Positions 41,331 to 55,100 of a DNA stretch of 64,000 bases are shown here, piece after piece; the stretch's first letter is position 1; every line of letters starts with the position of its first letter. The DNA lies in the NCBI RefSeq assembly GCF_002443255.2, contig NW_019211455.1, positions 34,439,472-34,503,471 of the forward strand, written 5' to 3'. The position numbers and the translations under genes are program-made. The DNA comes from Varroa destructor (taxonomy: Eukaryota > Arthropoda > Arachnida > Mesostigmata > Varroidae). The notes under the pieces were generated by a model. The model searched no databases and was not told where the DNA came from. It worked only from the letters and a program-made list of their open reading frames with translations.

Positions 41331-43500
41331 GAATAGCGGCACCTTGGAGAGAAATAGTATGTGGTGGCAGTGTTGACAGACTCGGTCGTAAGGTGATTGT
41401 ACTGCTGGACATCCAAAGCATCTGCTGCTATGAGATACCTGTCAAAAATGAAGTAATGAAGATAGCCCGCTACCTGGACTTCATCACAAAAATCATCTAC
41501 CGTCCACATGGCAATCAAAAGCACGCAAGTTTGTTACTTAATTATAATGTTATATTTTAGCGTTAGCTATAACGATGCCTCAGTAGCTTCCAAGATTGAG
41601 AAAAGGAATATTCCACTGTCAATTCACTTCAAGAAACTATAGAGAAATTACATACGAAAATGTTAATGATACGTATATGGCTGTCCAGATGCTATTAAAG
41701 CGACCGCATATGCGTAAAAATCTCTAACATATTAAAAATCATCATTATTGTCCGAGTTCAAGAGTCAAATATAATAGCAGAATAAAATAATAGAAGTGAG
41801 AGTATAAACTCCTCGCTTCAACGTTACTTAATCGAAACCACAGTTAAGCAGTATCTAGCGTGACACCGACCAAGGTGTCCGTTGCCTCGCGTGCATTAAC
41901 AAATGTCTCCTGGTCTTTGCTAATCCACCATAAAGCATAAACGATGATGATACTCATGTATAGCACATCAAACAACAACATGTCAGTTCATCCTATTAGG
42001 TCTTTTCAAGGAATTACGCGTGATCGCATCATGTCGAAAACAGATGGAATCAGTGTTCTCTCAATATTTGTTAATAAACTGCCAGTAAACCGCCGTTTGT
42101 GGTACATAAACATCTTTCGCAAGTTCTTTACAGTGTACGGCATTTGATGAAAGTGGTATTTTGAATATCTTTTGAATGCAATCGGAAGAATGCAGGAATG
42201 GACGACCCAGCCAAATTTGATTGCTGTCTAATCTTCTCCGATAAGCAAAATACCAAAGATTATTGTGCTTGAAATCGAAAATGGTGCCGTTTTTGGTGAG
42301 AACTTATCAATTGTTGTGGCTGCTATTAGTACCTTCGTCGTCCTGCTTGAATGATGCGCCAGTAAATAAAAAGGTTACGTCCAAAATCTAGTTGACCTGC
42401 TCTCTCTTGCTGATACCAAATCGCTGTGTATTCGATGTTGCAACTCGATCACTTCATAGCCCCATCTTTGGCACCTCCAGTCCATAGATAATCTACATAA
42501 GCTCACAGAAGAGCCATGATTTTCTAAATGTGAAAGCGGCCTTTGCTAAATACTATAAGGTTGTCTACATAAGGCAAAAGATTAATGACACTGGACAGAA
42601 CACTAAGTACAGGAAACAACAAAAATCTAAGGCTGGCCACTTTAGTGTTTCATTAAATGGCTTTAATTTTACGACACCATTTTCAATAGAATCCATCTGA
42701 CGTCGATACTTCTACTCACGAACAATATAAACAAACTTATGAATACGATTTTCGTGAATTGATCAAAAATCTCAAAATTAAAAAAGATGAGCAAAAACAC
42801 ACCCGCAGTGGTTGACTCGAACCTTTGCGGTTACCCCAAAAGGACACTATACCGCATTGCAAATGCGTATCAAGACTGCATGGAAAAGAGCAACAGGTTT
42901 CAGAACAGCACGACAGAAAAAGACAAAACACTGCGAACTCCCACATTTAGTTAAAGCCGCCTAACAAGCATTTGCTGATAATTCTTTTCTTTCGACCTGG
43001 TTGTTAGCGAAGAAATTTCGCTGTGAGTATACCTAGCATGTTCCTGATTGTTTATGAACATTGTAGGTATGTGTTGTATCTCAAAAATCTGATTCTTAAA
43101 AGCAAGGAGCCAAGAGATTTTATCGATGGCGTTTGCTAAATTCTTTCATTTGATCCTTTTCTGATGAAAAATGCCTATCATAGATACAAAAGTCATCCAT
43201 GAAAACGATTGCTGGTTTGTTGACGAGATATCTTTTGCACGTAAAATCATACTTCTAGCTAAAGCTTATTCTGAGTATTGCCTAGTAAAAGAAAAATGCC
43301 ACCATATTCCTTTCAGAAATACGAACGTATCATTAAAACGCTATTTATCTGCGTGTTCTGCGAATAGTTACATGATAGTGGGTACCTAAAATTACTAAAG
43401 GAAGGCCACATTTATTCCAGCGAAACGATGCATCAATACGTAGTAACCAGTTTGTGCAAGACTGGCTGCTTAAGAATATCAGTAATGTCGTGGAGCACGT
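41331..43500 (-). mobile_element. Ty3/gypsy-type pol remnant (RT, RT thumb, integrase core)
   Basis: Along the - strand: the reverse-transcriptase palm with AIVFMDDFCIY, then HFSSEKDQMKEF, at about 43213-43137 (F-M-D-D catalytic box intact). Weaker preceding RT sequence extends to about 43500. The RT thumb/connection is at about 42675-42528: KIKAI, then ASLRFLL, FLYLV and LAKAAFTFRKSW, matching the K..AI...P....LRSFLG...FI..L..LLKK pattern. The integrase core is at about 41468-41410: GYLHYFIFDRYLIAADALDV, like the GN.Y..V..D.F.RY..A..L.. strand. The thumb-to-integrase distance is about 1.1 kb, as in intact elements. The frame is broken repeatedly. RNase H could not be followed. Confidence 0.65.
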
Positions 43501-44429
43501 AAATCCGTCGTACAGATCTGATTAAAATTCTCTTGACTGCTATGTAGCCTGCGTTTTATGATGTATTCGCTGCTAAGATATTTTATTGTTTTCAACGAAT
43601 ATAGTTCCAGAAAATTTTAGGTCTGGTAGTGAACAACTTGCCCGATCAATGTTGGATTTTTTTTACTGCACTTTTGTGAACTTTATCTTTTCAGAGATCG
43701 AAAATAGTGGTACTTAGTGAGCATAACGTATGGGAGAATACGATGGATGTAGAAGATCTTGAAAATGATATCAACATGTATGATTCTTTTTCAAATCGTG
43801 TTTCGCTTCGGCATTTCATTCATGAGCGAAATTTTAACTCCAAATTTAGACACTCGTGGTGTATGCATTTTCAATGATTTCTATATCCGACGTTTTGTTC
43901 TGCAGTTTTTGGATAGCGCTCATATCAAGGTAAAAAAATTGGTGAGCAGAATATTAGCTAAAGAAATAACTCCATTATCTTGCTCCAACAAAGTGTCAAA
44001 TGGCTTGGCATAATCCTATTTACTCATTATAAAACCTTCTTATTTAAATTAATGTTCATGTTTTTCATCTACCTGTAACAATAAACCTTGTGGATAGTTG
44101 CGTATTATGATTATTCTTGATTTTCAGACGGCGTCAAACTATTGTGGTTACGTGATGGATACTCAGGTAATTGGCTTCATGATGGTTTGCTGAGTGTTGA
44201 ATTATATTTTTATTTTAGGTTTTGATTGATATGTTGAGTACATGTTAAGCCCAAGATTTTTCGTTCGTGATGTATAGCAACCACTTTTTATATAAAAGGA
44301 ACAAATTTGCAACACTCATTTCGACATGGATAGGGTCGGCAGCCCCACTATAGGTATTGCACTCGAATGTATATTAATCTTTACGCGATACATGTCTTAG
44401 ATCGGACCAGTTGACGATTCAAAGCGGTT
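43501..44429. other. Spacer between two gypsy remnants
   Basis: About 0.9 kb of AT-rich DNA. It may contain gag/LTR parts of the lower element or the 3' end of the upper one. No repeated flanks were recognised. Confidence 0.4.
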
Positions 44430-46100
44430 TCTACTTTTAATATTTATTATTGGAAGAAATCGTATGGGGTCTAGATCGTAGGGTCACAGCTTTTCCTCTC
44501 CTCCTCCTCAAAGCCTATTACGGTACGGGGCCTTTTCTCCAGAAGTATTGTTAGGTGTTTGCCCTGCAAAATTCATGGTAACAACGCAAATAAGTCACTT
44601 ACTGTATCAAAAGTTTCCATTCGTTCTGCTTTAAAATAACTACTAAACGATTTTAATATGTATGCTGTCAAGGGACCTAGCAATGTTCGCGAAGGTTCCT
44701 GAGGGAACTCATCACTAATATTTTGTGGGGACTGCCGAGCCGTGTGAAAATGTCTTTTTTAAGGCTCTAATAGTCGTTTTTATAGCTAGTATCGTATAAG
44801 TTAGACGCCAACCAGAAGAGGCATATATGGCAATAAGAACACTGAACCATCAAGAAAGCCTGCGAAATCAATATGTAGTTTTTCAAATAGTCAAGTTGTA
44901 GTAGGCGAGTTCTGTGTTGGAGCTATGGTCAAGTAATTGATATAGATCACTCGTGTATCATATTTTCTATGTCATTGTTTTGACTAGCTAATACTTAAGT
45001 GAGTGGAATATAACTGTTTTAGTAGTAACTACATTCCCGTTTTTGATGTAGTACCATTACTTTCTAGTGTAGTGTCGTTAAAAAATGATTTCTTTTATGA
45101 TTGAGGATTGTTAACAGGAATCTATATCTATAAAAAAAATTTTCCCTTATAAACATATTTTCTAAATAGCTAACGAGCAAAGACAAAAGCTCGCGCCTTC
45201 TTTTTCTGTAACTTTTTATATTTTTGTTCGACGTTGGTAAGAGACCTATCCATTGGCTAGCACATGCAACAATAGTAGGTAATTTCGGATCGTAATAAGT
45301 TAGAAAAAGGTCCGATTATAAAATTTCATCTAACTTCCAGCGTTATTTTGACCAGAACGATTTTACGTCCTTTTGGGGCAATTTAAATTAATATTTTTCT
45401 TTAACAACCAGACAAAACTCGAAACCAAACGCTGAGAAATAGGTTATTATCCCTAGTAGAAATCTCAATCCTACGTAAGTAGGCTCGGGCACTTGTAATA
45501 CAGCTTCGATTTTCTTCGGATCGGGTTTTCATTTAAATATATTCAAAATGATTCTTAAAGAGTTGCGTTGAAATCTTATATAATTAACTTCAAACCCAAA
45601 ATTGTGTATTTTTCCAAAAGCCCAAAAAAGGAAGTACATGGGCTTCCAAAAGTCGAACAAATCGATCATTATGCTCTGCTATTGTCCTGAAAACTGTTGC
45701 ATCGTTTACGTAAGCTGATATTCCAGGGAAGTCAATTATTATTGTATTCATTATCTCATGGAAAATGGCTGGAGCATCTTTTACGCCAAATGGAGGTTTA
45801 TGGTGATATCCAGTCTATATAAAGATCTTCAAGGGTATTAATAGTCAATAATGATTTTGACGTTTGATTAACTTTATTTGTACATAGGCATCGGAAAATC
45901 GATCGAAAAAGATTTACATTCCAGTTGAAAAGATATCTTCGGGCGAAAAGCATGATTGTCTTCTAAAGTAATACTTGGATCCTCAAAAACTCCGCACATA
46001 ATCATATATCATTGGACTTTCTATGGAATAGAACGACTGAAGCAACATCATATGTGTAACTTATTTTTATGACCGTCTCTATTACATAGACGTAATTCAA
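44430..46100 (-). mobile_element. Ty3/gypsy-type pol remnant (RT, RNase H, integrase), best preserved of the three
   Basis: Nearly the full pol order is legible on the - strand. RT fingers: CGVFEDPSITLEDN (about 46000-45960), SPEDIFSTG (45946-45921), SDAYVQIKL (45895-45869). RT palm: PFGVKDAPAIFHEIM (45793-45750) and YVNDATVF (from 45712), where the YxDD box reads YVND. Thumb: KIEAVLQVPEPTYVGLRFLLG (45530-45420). RNase H: YDPKLPTIVACAS (45301-45257) and LTNVEQKYKKLQKKKA (45241-45176). Integrase: LHIDFAGFLDGSVF (about 44880-44836), TIRALKKTF (44774-44748), LGSPHKILV, and later TPNNTSGEKAPYRNRL (about 44565-44515). Sequence to about 46750 may hold protease/zinc-knuckle traces, but these are too weak to call. 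Stops, frameshifts and the YVND change show it is inactive. No LTRs found. Confidence 0.85.
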
Positions 46101-47388
46101 TCTTTAGTCTTGGAGGAACGTGGTATGGTATTAAGAATATTTGTGTTTCAGTATATTTTACAAATCTAATAGCAAAAGTCTCTGGTAAGCACTTTTATAG
46201 TCCGTTTTTGCTTTAATATTATAGAGATTATGTTTTTAATCTAATATTAATACAGATAATAATAGACAGGTTTTTAATCCCAACGAATCAACAACCGGAT
46301 AAATTAATCAGCCTCCGGATAATCTGAATCAAACATTTTAGCTTTGTTTATCCACTTGTTTCCCGATAGCAGAACGTAGCCTTCTCAATAATGTTTTCTT
46401 CCAAAAATCTATTATACAGCATCCTAAACAATTCCTTTCCGCATATTTCTTGCTCCTAGAGAGTATTTAGTGGAAGTCGTCCTGTTTCTTTTTACTCATG
46501 TCAGAATCTTCTTTTACTTCCAGATTTATAGAATCGCAAGTGTTTTTGTCTTTAATGGTCACTGCTTTATGAAAAGAAAGCCGACACAAATTTTGTGAGT
46601 GAAATATCGACAGTTACAAGTTCTGATATTTACAAGCTTCAATTTTGTTGTGTTTGTATCTACCTGATCGTATATTCGTATTATAATGACCATTTATCTT
46701 GAAGTCAATATGGACTTTCCGTTGGTCGGTTGGCCGGAACACCTTTTTAAATCCTGACATAACCAATACGTATCTGGATATATAAATAAAATTCGTCTAA
46801 GGCATTCGAAACAAATTCCTAAACATAGCCTTGGATAACTGATGTTCGGTATTATCAGGATATTAGTTGCACGAAATTGAACAAGCCAGTAATATATGAA
46901 CTAATACTACTGCACCTTGCTCTAATGTTTTAGATGAAATGGGGAAAAATGGATCTAAGGGTTTCACACTTCTGTATATCATAGAGATCTTATAAAATCA
47001 AGCGCTATAGATGCAGGTTGCTTATTTTAATATAAAAACGTTATACGTGTATTTACAATATAATTTATTTTTTTAGTACGTACTGGTTTATCTATAATAC
47101 AAGTGAGTCATTCTGAGACTTCACTATCGATGTCGAAAATATTCCCTTCCCGCTTTTCTAAATAAAAGGTAAATAAAAGCAGTTTTTCCAGTGGGCGGCA
47201 CTCATCTATCAAAGCCACCTTATATCTTACGATTTATCTATGCTTCAAGTTTTACGTTCGGTATTGCCGTTAAGTATTCAAACAGCTGGCTCTCAACACT
47301 AAACAAGGCCTGTCTATGCCAGGGTTCAAACCTAGACTACAAGGTATCCCTAAAATTAGCAAGCAACACCTTTTAATCTATCAGCATA

Positions 47389-47488
47389 NNNNNNNNNNNN
47401 NNNNNNNNNNNNNNNNNNNNNNNNNNNNNNNNNNNNNNNNNNNNNNNNNNNNNNNNNNNNNNNNNNNNNNNNNNNNNNNNNNNNNNNN
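47389..47488. other. Assembly gap (100 N)
   Basis: Exactly 100 N; the true length is unknown. It lies in the gene desert. Confidence 0.99.
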
Positions 47489-48592
47489 ACTTTATGCATG
47501 GGCAAAGATCCGATTTAAAACACGGCTTCAACCAGGCAGGTAATAAAATTGAGAACAAAAACAGTGTCATGCATTGGCTGATACACATTTGGAAAATAAT
47601 AGATCCACAAATGACACAAAAGAATGCTGTCCTGTCACGGCAACACATAAAAACATATTATTTTTATATTAAATTAAGTAAATAATTTGCCAACAATAAA
47701 ATGCTGACGGCTGATTTTCGTCCTACTTCGACATTCTGCTAACATACCGTTGCTAATTACAGGAGCTATTCAGTTTTATAATCGCATGCATAAATCTCAG
47801 GAGTAACTTGATTACAATCACCATAATTCATTAAGGCCGATTAGTGGTCATCAGACAACCTCATTGAACTCAAACAACCTCCGAATCACAGTGCTTTATA
47901 GGAAAAGCACTACTTTTAAGTTTCCAATTAATATCTCCGTTTAAGGATACCATTAGCTTGTCTAGTCATTTTCTGTTTGGAAACTTCTCAAGGTTTTAAG
48001 AAAAGGAACACGTTAGACTTAAGTAGATTTAATTTTTTATTTGATCATTCAATATTTTTTTTTATCTTTGTTTAAATTTTTGTTAAACTAATATAAGGTT
48101 TGGTATAATCATCAAAGCTAAAGTTTAGCCTGCGGGTATCCCCAATAAATCCAATGGCAACAGTCGACTATTTGGTCTCTTTTTCTTTCGATTAGCATCA
48201 ACTGAAAAATAACCCGATGCAACACTTAAGTATCACGAAAGCTATAAGGCTATTTTACTGGGTGTTGTCTAGACACTAACCATACATAGGATAGTTCTAT
48301 CAAAGCGTTTATCAGTGACGTCGATTACGGATCTGCGTCTTTATTTATTACTTTGAGAATAGTGCTCTCTGTATCTTTTTTGAAATATTATTTATTTATT
48401 TATACCTATTATATGTTATATGTAGCTCATCTGGGCATTTATTTCTCGCTGTTGTATTATAGGTTTATCACGAGACCCACATGGATGTTTCCAGTGTACT
48501 TTTTAATATGATTTCTTACCAAGGTCTTCGTAGGCTGAGACAAACTATTTTTTTAATTCAGGGACTATGCGCACAAGAATTGGTGCAATGAT

Positions 48593-48598
48593 TTTATT
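48593..48598 (-). terminator. Candidate polyadenylation signal of the TMBIM4-like gene
   Basis: TTTATT on + (AATAAA on -), about 350 bases after the stop. Chosen by position only. Confidence 0.3.
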
Positions 48599-48951
48599 GA
48601 GCACCGCCACTATAAAAGTTAATTCTTATAAATTTGGGTTGCAAGAGATAGTAATCATCATATTAACCTAACCTTATTCACATTATAAGGTTATTATGAC
48701 GACACTCAGTGCGAAACAATAAAGACATTTGAGCTGAATTTACTAATGCATAACAATTATAATCTTTCATGACTATTAGAACACACCAGTATCACTCGTT
48801 TCATTGCAGTAACTTTCATGGGCTGACATAACATCGCAGCCAAAGGAAATCCATAAAATAAAGTTTTCTAACTATTCGTAGTGCGAAGTTGTGTAAATCG
48901 TTACTTTAACGTTCTAGTATAATTTCGGGATGCGTTACTTCAAGAATCTGA

Positions 48952-49198
48952 TTACTTGCGTTCTCCCAAAATGCGCAGAATGTGTATAAACAAATTCAGA
49001 ATATCCATGTATAATTCAACGGTGGCTAGCATATAGTCTTCAGGCGAGCTTCGGTGCATGATCAGTTGGGTGTCAACAATGATGAATATAGAAAAGAGTC
49101 CAGCACCGAAGATCGAAAGAAGCAGTTCACCCGATGACGATGGAAATATGGCGTTCATTAGCTGACCGAGGATAAGGACCAGCAGGAATGAGAGAAGA
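48952..49198 (-). CDS. TMBIM4: TMBIM4-like exon 4 (TM5 to C terminus)
   Basis: Acceptor CATTTCAG, then LLSFLLVLILGQLMNAIFP, ELLLSIFGAGLFSIFIIVD, the SPEDYMLATVELYMD segment and a terminal LFIHILRILGERK before TAA. The C-terminal half is the most conserved part of the family, and both conserved Asp residues are present. Confidence 0.96.
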
Positions 49199-52100
49199 CT
49201 GAAATGTTTAAGAAAAATTATGCCACTTGGCAGAAAGAAGACTTGAAGCCTTCCAATACTAAAGGTTAGTGGTTACAGAAATTAAAGCTCAGAGTTCGCC
49301 GAATACTTCTATTGAGAGCCGCTGAAATTCACAGTGTCAAAAAGGCGATACAACCATATTGAAAAATAAGCAAGGTTTGCTGTTTTTGACGATAGCGATC
49401 TATAGTTTTTTTTATCCTTATGCATATGTTCCGACGGTTATTTGAAAGGCAAATTTTGTTATCTTTTTACTATTCATCCAATACTTTGTTCTCTTTGAAG
49501 TAATTGTTCTTTCTGAGAGTTTTCTCGCTCTTTTTTATTTTAAAATACACAACACTATTTGAACTAGTGTTTACAAAAGAAGGAAATAAAACCTGCCTGT
49601 AAAAACTTCCATTCGGTAAGTCTTTCGTTACTATTTAAGTATGCTTGTATTTGTTTTATTAAGCAATGCAACGTAGAAAACTAATTTGCAGTTACTGCCA
49701 AGTAAAGAGCTAACAGTCTTACAATTTGCGATAGCCGATAGAACCTTAATTATATGAGTCCGGTATAATTAGATTGAGATGAAAATTATATGAGTCCGGC
49801 ATAATGGGGGGCTCGGATAAAACCAAAAATAAGGAAAGGTTCTATTTATGGCCCAACATGCAACTCTATGGCACTAAGTCCCCCTATCGTAACCGGTAAT
49901 TCAAAATCATATTGTGCTGCGATATCGAGGTCTGCTAAGGAAGGAAAAAACTAAAGGTCTGCTATGGAACACTTGTTTCATCTGTTCTAAAAGCTTGTTG
50001 TTTACATACAGAGCAGGCATGGCGGTGAAGTCTTTCTTCGTTTGTAATGTGAATGTAGTCAAAGCAGCAGTGACCGCAAGAGTGAGCAAGAAAGCCTGGA
50101 GCACCACGAGTTGATCGTAGAATGACACCACAACACTAATTGTGTAAGCTTGAAGAATAGTCTGTAAATTTTAATAAAATAATCAGATATATAGCAAATT
50201 AATATAAGACAAAGTTTGTATGTTTAAAGTATAAATCCTAGTTGAAATAACCACAGTTTTCCAGGTGCATATTAGTTGTTTTCTCACTCTAACAATTATT
50301 TTTTATTTCCCCAACATCGGCCCAATATTTAATAATCAAGGAAAATTTAGTACAGTGTAGTTTGCTTTTAATAATGTAAAAGTAGAATATTAGTAATAAA
50401 TACATTTTAGGCTAACGCAAACTACCAGCTATAACATGCTTATCGAATTCGCGATGTTAATGAACACAGCATTAGCATTGTTTTTAATGCCGCAAAAAGC
50501 AACTCATCAAAGAGCTTTATTGTGCCTATTGATGGAGGAATATTTTAAAAATTATTAGTCCGCGATTTAAATCACAAATGTAAGTTGTAATCGCGAAATA
50601 AAAACATGACCAGTAAGAATGACACTTAAGCCATATGCACTGCAAGAATTATCGAAACAGCTGGTTTAGATGTAGCCCTAAAACTCATACAAAAAGGTCC
50701 GGCTTAGATGTCCAGCCTATATATATATATAAGAAGCACAGGTAGGGTTACAATTGACGCCGATAATTATTTATATTAAAAAATGCGGAAAATGATAATA
50801 CTAATAATTATTATTATTGAATAGAGTAATTGCTTTGCAATGAAATACGACACTTTATACCACTCACTCCTCATTGCGGTACAAAATTTTTAAATGAAAA
50901 AATCATAAGGAATTAATTCTGCGTGTGTATATCATTTCGTGTTGCACAGATATTTCTTATTTTCTGTGGTATTCCTTATTTTTAAAATTTGAAAAGTATA
51001 GATTCTATGATCAAAAAAATTTTGCGCGATTTTATATATTATATATAATATATGAAATTGCGCTATATTGGCTTAAGAATAAAACTATTTTCTCCCCTGC
51101 TCATAAGAATTTACAAAGCTAAGCAGCCCTATATAAAGTTTAGTTTAACTTACTGTGACATTCACTTATATTTTTTATTTTATAAGAATAATATATGTTC
51201 CAATGATGATGTCTAGGTTAAAGTAACGAACTAAGTAAACAAGCCAGAAAAATATATAGAATGTCAGACTTTGGATATATTCTTCAAGCGCTGATGCAGT
51301 TTTCATTAAAAAAAAATATATGCTTTCTGGGATGTATTTTTTTAGATTTTTCGTTTTCCTTTCATTTAAGACAGACGTCACTCTCAGATATATATTCACA
51401 GAATAAAGCCTGACTGAAGCTTAGTTGAACGAAAGGCTACCTTCAAAATTGTAACACTTTGCTTAGTATTCTTTACAGTAGCCGTATACGTATACAATGA
51501 TTTAGAACAGACAAGCATTGTTGGGCCAGCTGAAGTGCACCACTGGTGCCTAAGCGGTTCGTTTAGGCAAGAAAAAATAGCAACTCCGTCATTACAATTT
51601 TCCACCTTAGTGGTCCTAGCTTGCAATAGCTGAAATTAGCTAAGTAAAGTTTGGTTTAGCTGCTCAGCTATATTAAATTGATTCTTTATGAACTTGCCAT
51701 CATTTTCAACTCCAGAAAAGAACGTGTGCCAAATAAGGCAAAAGATAATAAAGCCGTATCCACCGAAATGGCATCTCCGAAGTTTGTTAGAAAATATGTT
51801 TTTAATAGAGAAAAAAACAAAACAATTTCTAAGTATGCTCTGTTCATACACTAAGTGGTCTAATATTATGCATTCTGCCCTCTTCAACTTAAATGTTGAC
51901 TATCGGACTGTCTACTTCGATAAAAACTACAACAAGTACATCACGCTCGTATTAAGCATTAAACAGAAGCTTAGAAAAGCATTCTCTAGTTTACTGGTGC
52001 GTACTTAATGTATGTCATGCACTGCTATAACGGGTTTGTATTAATTTATTTTTAATTTGTAGCATCATAATTCACAATACACCTTGCCTTATATAACATT

Positions 52101-55100
52101 CACTCATATTACATATACCGCTCATTGAGTGCATAACTTCAACCCGTCTACTGAGTATATGTAACTTACCCATTGTCTCCCTTACAATTGGGGGAAAAAA
52201 AAAAATCAAATTTCAGTACCTAAATGATGGAATATTAAAGACACAAACTTTGCAGACGAGATTCGTCAAAAACATTGGCCTCAATTAAATGGTTTCCAAA
52301 AAGCACCCCTGTCCTTTCGGCGTAATGCTTAAGACAAAAGATTGCCTCCACTAAAAATGAAAAGTTATGTATACTTACATACAACCCAAGAAGAATATAG
52401 TTCACGGGAGTTGCCCTTCGCTTGACAAAAAGGCAAAGCAAAGTTCCCATGGATAGCACGAATGACGTTGGTAGCATCCAGTGGTTTTCACTAATGAATA
52501 GTTTTACTGAGGGAAGAAACATTGCGATGGCCGTCAGCGCTACTGTGAGACACAGTTGGATGGATAGAATTCCATATACCTTGCGTAGAAATCCTGTACA
52601 AAATACACAACCAATTTGATATAATTAGGTTTAATTAAAAAAAAAAAACTGCTGTAGGTTTTTACGTAAATTATTTAAAAGCATCTAACTACTTTTGTAG
52701 AAGCCCATCTTTCGTACCTTAATATATTTAAGACCCGAAAGCATAGAATACGTTAGGCACACATAATCTTAAAAGTTTACCTCTTTGAAGAGATAAATGT
52801 TATACGCGCTGTATTTCTATGAGTGCAACCCAGTTAATAATAAATGTTATTGCTTTGCTTAACGCTACGATTACCCATTCCTTTTGAGAGACACGACACC
52901 ACAGCTATGCGTGTCAGCGGCAAAGCTATGTTAAAAACGTCACTGTGTATGTAAATGTGTGCCAAGTCACCCACTTGTGCGCTATGTGCCAAAGTAAATA
53001 AGCTTGAGTCGTCCGTAAGGGGTCTTATCTTGGAAGGATCACTTACAGGATATTCAAGCGAGTAATCAGATATATGCCCGAGCAATTTATACAATACAAT
53101 ACATATCTACTTATTAGTTTGTCTAGCATTCTTTAACTTAAAAAAAAATAGTTCGAATATAGCTAACATATGTTAAGAAGTTATTTGGCTCTATAAGCAT
53201 AGAATCGTTCTGCTATGGAACGGTACGATCTGCTTTTTGAGCCAAAATCTATGTTATCTCTAACGTAACTTTCGACTTTTTTTGAAAAATCCAAAGTCAT
53301 TTGCATGAAATCGTGATAACCAGAAGATATAGAGAACACTAAACACATCGATATTTCGACCACCAAAATAGATCGATCAAATAACCGCTAGGATTCACTC
53401 TAAATGTATATGCATATGAAGTTCGCAATTTTCCGGTGAGGTAAATGTTGTTTCAGCGTATTCTAACATTTCTGAAGTCAGCGGAGTATCTGCCATATCA
53501 ACCAACATACCGGCTGCAAAGAGATCGACACAAAAACGAACACTGAAGTATTAACGGGACAATAGTCATAAAGTACTAAGTATTAGAAAGAGAGAAATGC
53601 TGAAGAGAAGGCCTAAATCGTCATGCAGCAATGTGAGTCATGAAAGTCTTAGTCGAGCAATCGGCATTATACCGACTGTTTTTAAATAACATATAATTTT
53701 TTTAATGCGAAACCACTGAAGTGAACTTTAACACAGAAAGATGACACAGCTTTGCGATATGAGTTTTTTAAAAAGATTTTCTTAACTGATTTTCTTTTCT
53801 GTACGACTGGGTAGATTTTGTAATTATTACTCGAAGATCCAAGGTCCACATATGTGATACATTTCCGAACGCAGACGGTTTCCGCTAACGATAAACGTTA
53901 AAATTCGTGTGCTGTCAAATGTGTTATAACAGTTAGAACTCTGGCTTCTGAGAACGTACGTTTATCAACTTCAAGTTCGAAAAATCAGAAAAACAAGCAA
54001 CTTACTTGAAAAATGGAGTTGCTCCTGGAAAGCACCTTCTGCCTTAGGTCCCTAGATGTGCTCAATATATAAATATCGATTGAGGACTATCAACCATGAT
54101 ACTACACTCATATGATACATTTTAATATCGGTAACTGGAAATTTACTTATCTTCCAGCTTGGCTTTAGCTTAGGATTAACTTCAGCATTCGTCGTTTTGT
54201 ATTTCCTTTCCTACAAAATTAAACTTGTTATCTGTCCCATGTAAGCCTTTAAATTTCGATGATGATTGTCAATATAAATGCTTATACTTTTGTTTACACT
54301 CTTGTGAATATTGTACTAAAGCAGCTTTTAAATAAAGTAAAGAATATTTTATTGCATTCATTTCTTACATCATCATGCTGTTTTCTTTTTTAACTTCAAC
54401 TAACATATACCTCTGTTTCGAATTCATTTGTGAATACAAAACTTGGCATTGTCGACTCTAAGCAATGGAAGTATTAAATAAATTTCTATGACACAACTTC
54501 ATGTAACTATCTCTCTATTTATTACTATGTTCTAAACCAATTTTTTTTTATTTTAATACTTATAACTTGAGAACAGAAAGTATGGAAATATACGAGATAT
54601 ACACATATTAGTTCAATACTAAATACCTCTAAAATAATTATTTACAAAACAAAAAGTCTGTCTGATTAGCACAGCTGAATGATAGTTCCACTCAGTTTAT
54701 TCTTCATTAACAAATAATCTCACAAATGCTTGCACTTTTTAATAATATCTTATATATATATATATATATATATATATAGGATTTGTCTAGTAAATAATAG
54801 ATTCCTTGTTTTAGATACATGTTGTAGCTTACAAAAACACTGTTATCTATTATTAGGAAAATTCATTTTAAAGAGTGCAAATTGACAATGGAACAGAGTA
54901 GACTCTTTAGGATTTATCCATTCTCTTATGAGCGGAAAGGCGTGAATATATTTCACGGTGTACTTCTATGTAAAAAATATTTTTTATTGTTATGAATGAA
55001 AAAAACTTCATATTACGACCTAGGTGCGAGGCATATCCGGAACAAAGAAATGGTTTATTGGAATAATAATATAAAACAGTTTCCAATAAATTGCCCAAAC

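Larger units (their letters stand above)
46101..48951. other. Intergenic, contains an assembly gap
   Basis: The first about 650 bases may be the decayed 5' part of the neighbouring gypsy element. A lone B-box-like GGGTTCAAACC occurs near 47326. After the gap nothing coding is recognised until the TMBIM4 terminal exon. Confidence 0.5.

Noticed and set aside
42545..42690. A - strand reading LLPYVDNLIVFSK that looks like a second reverse-transcriptase catalytic box
   Set aside because: The other frames of the same DNA read KIKAI, ASLRFLL, FLYLV and LAKAAFTFRKSW, which is the RT thumb at the right distance below the MDDF palm. The YVDN reading is a coincidental frame.
42815..42850. GGTTCGAGTCAACC (- strand) as a tRNA T arm
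   Set aside because: The stem does not pair on both sides and no A box lies at the right distance.
46100..46750. Protease and zinc-knuckle traces 5' of the best gypsy pol
   Set aside because: Only isolated residues fit (for example a FKING stretch and a CYR..SG pattern); too weak to annotate as domains.
41000..47388. Long terminal repeats flanking the gypsy relics
   Set aside because: No pair of matching flanks was recognised by eye; a self-alignment would be needed.
50004..50007. GTAAAC as the donor of TMBIM4-like exon 3
   Set aside because: It gives a phase that does not match exon 4; the overlapping GTATGT does.
51688..52008. 106-codon + strand open frame in a TMBIM4-like intron as a nested gene
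   Set aside because: AT-rich codon use, no recognisable domain and no splice context; probably chance.
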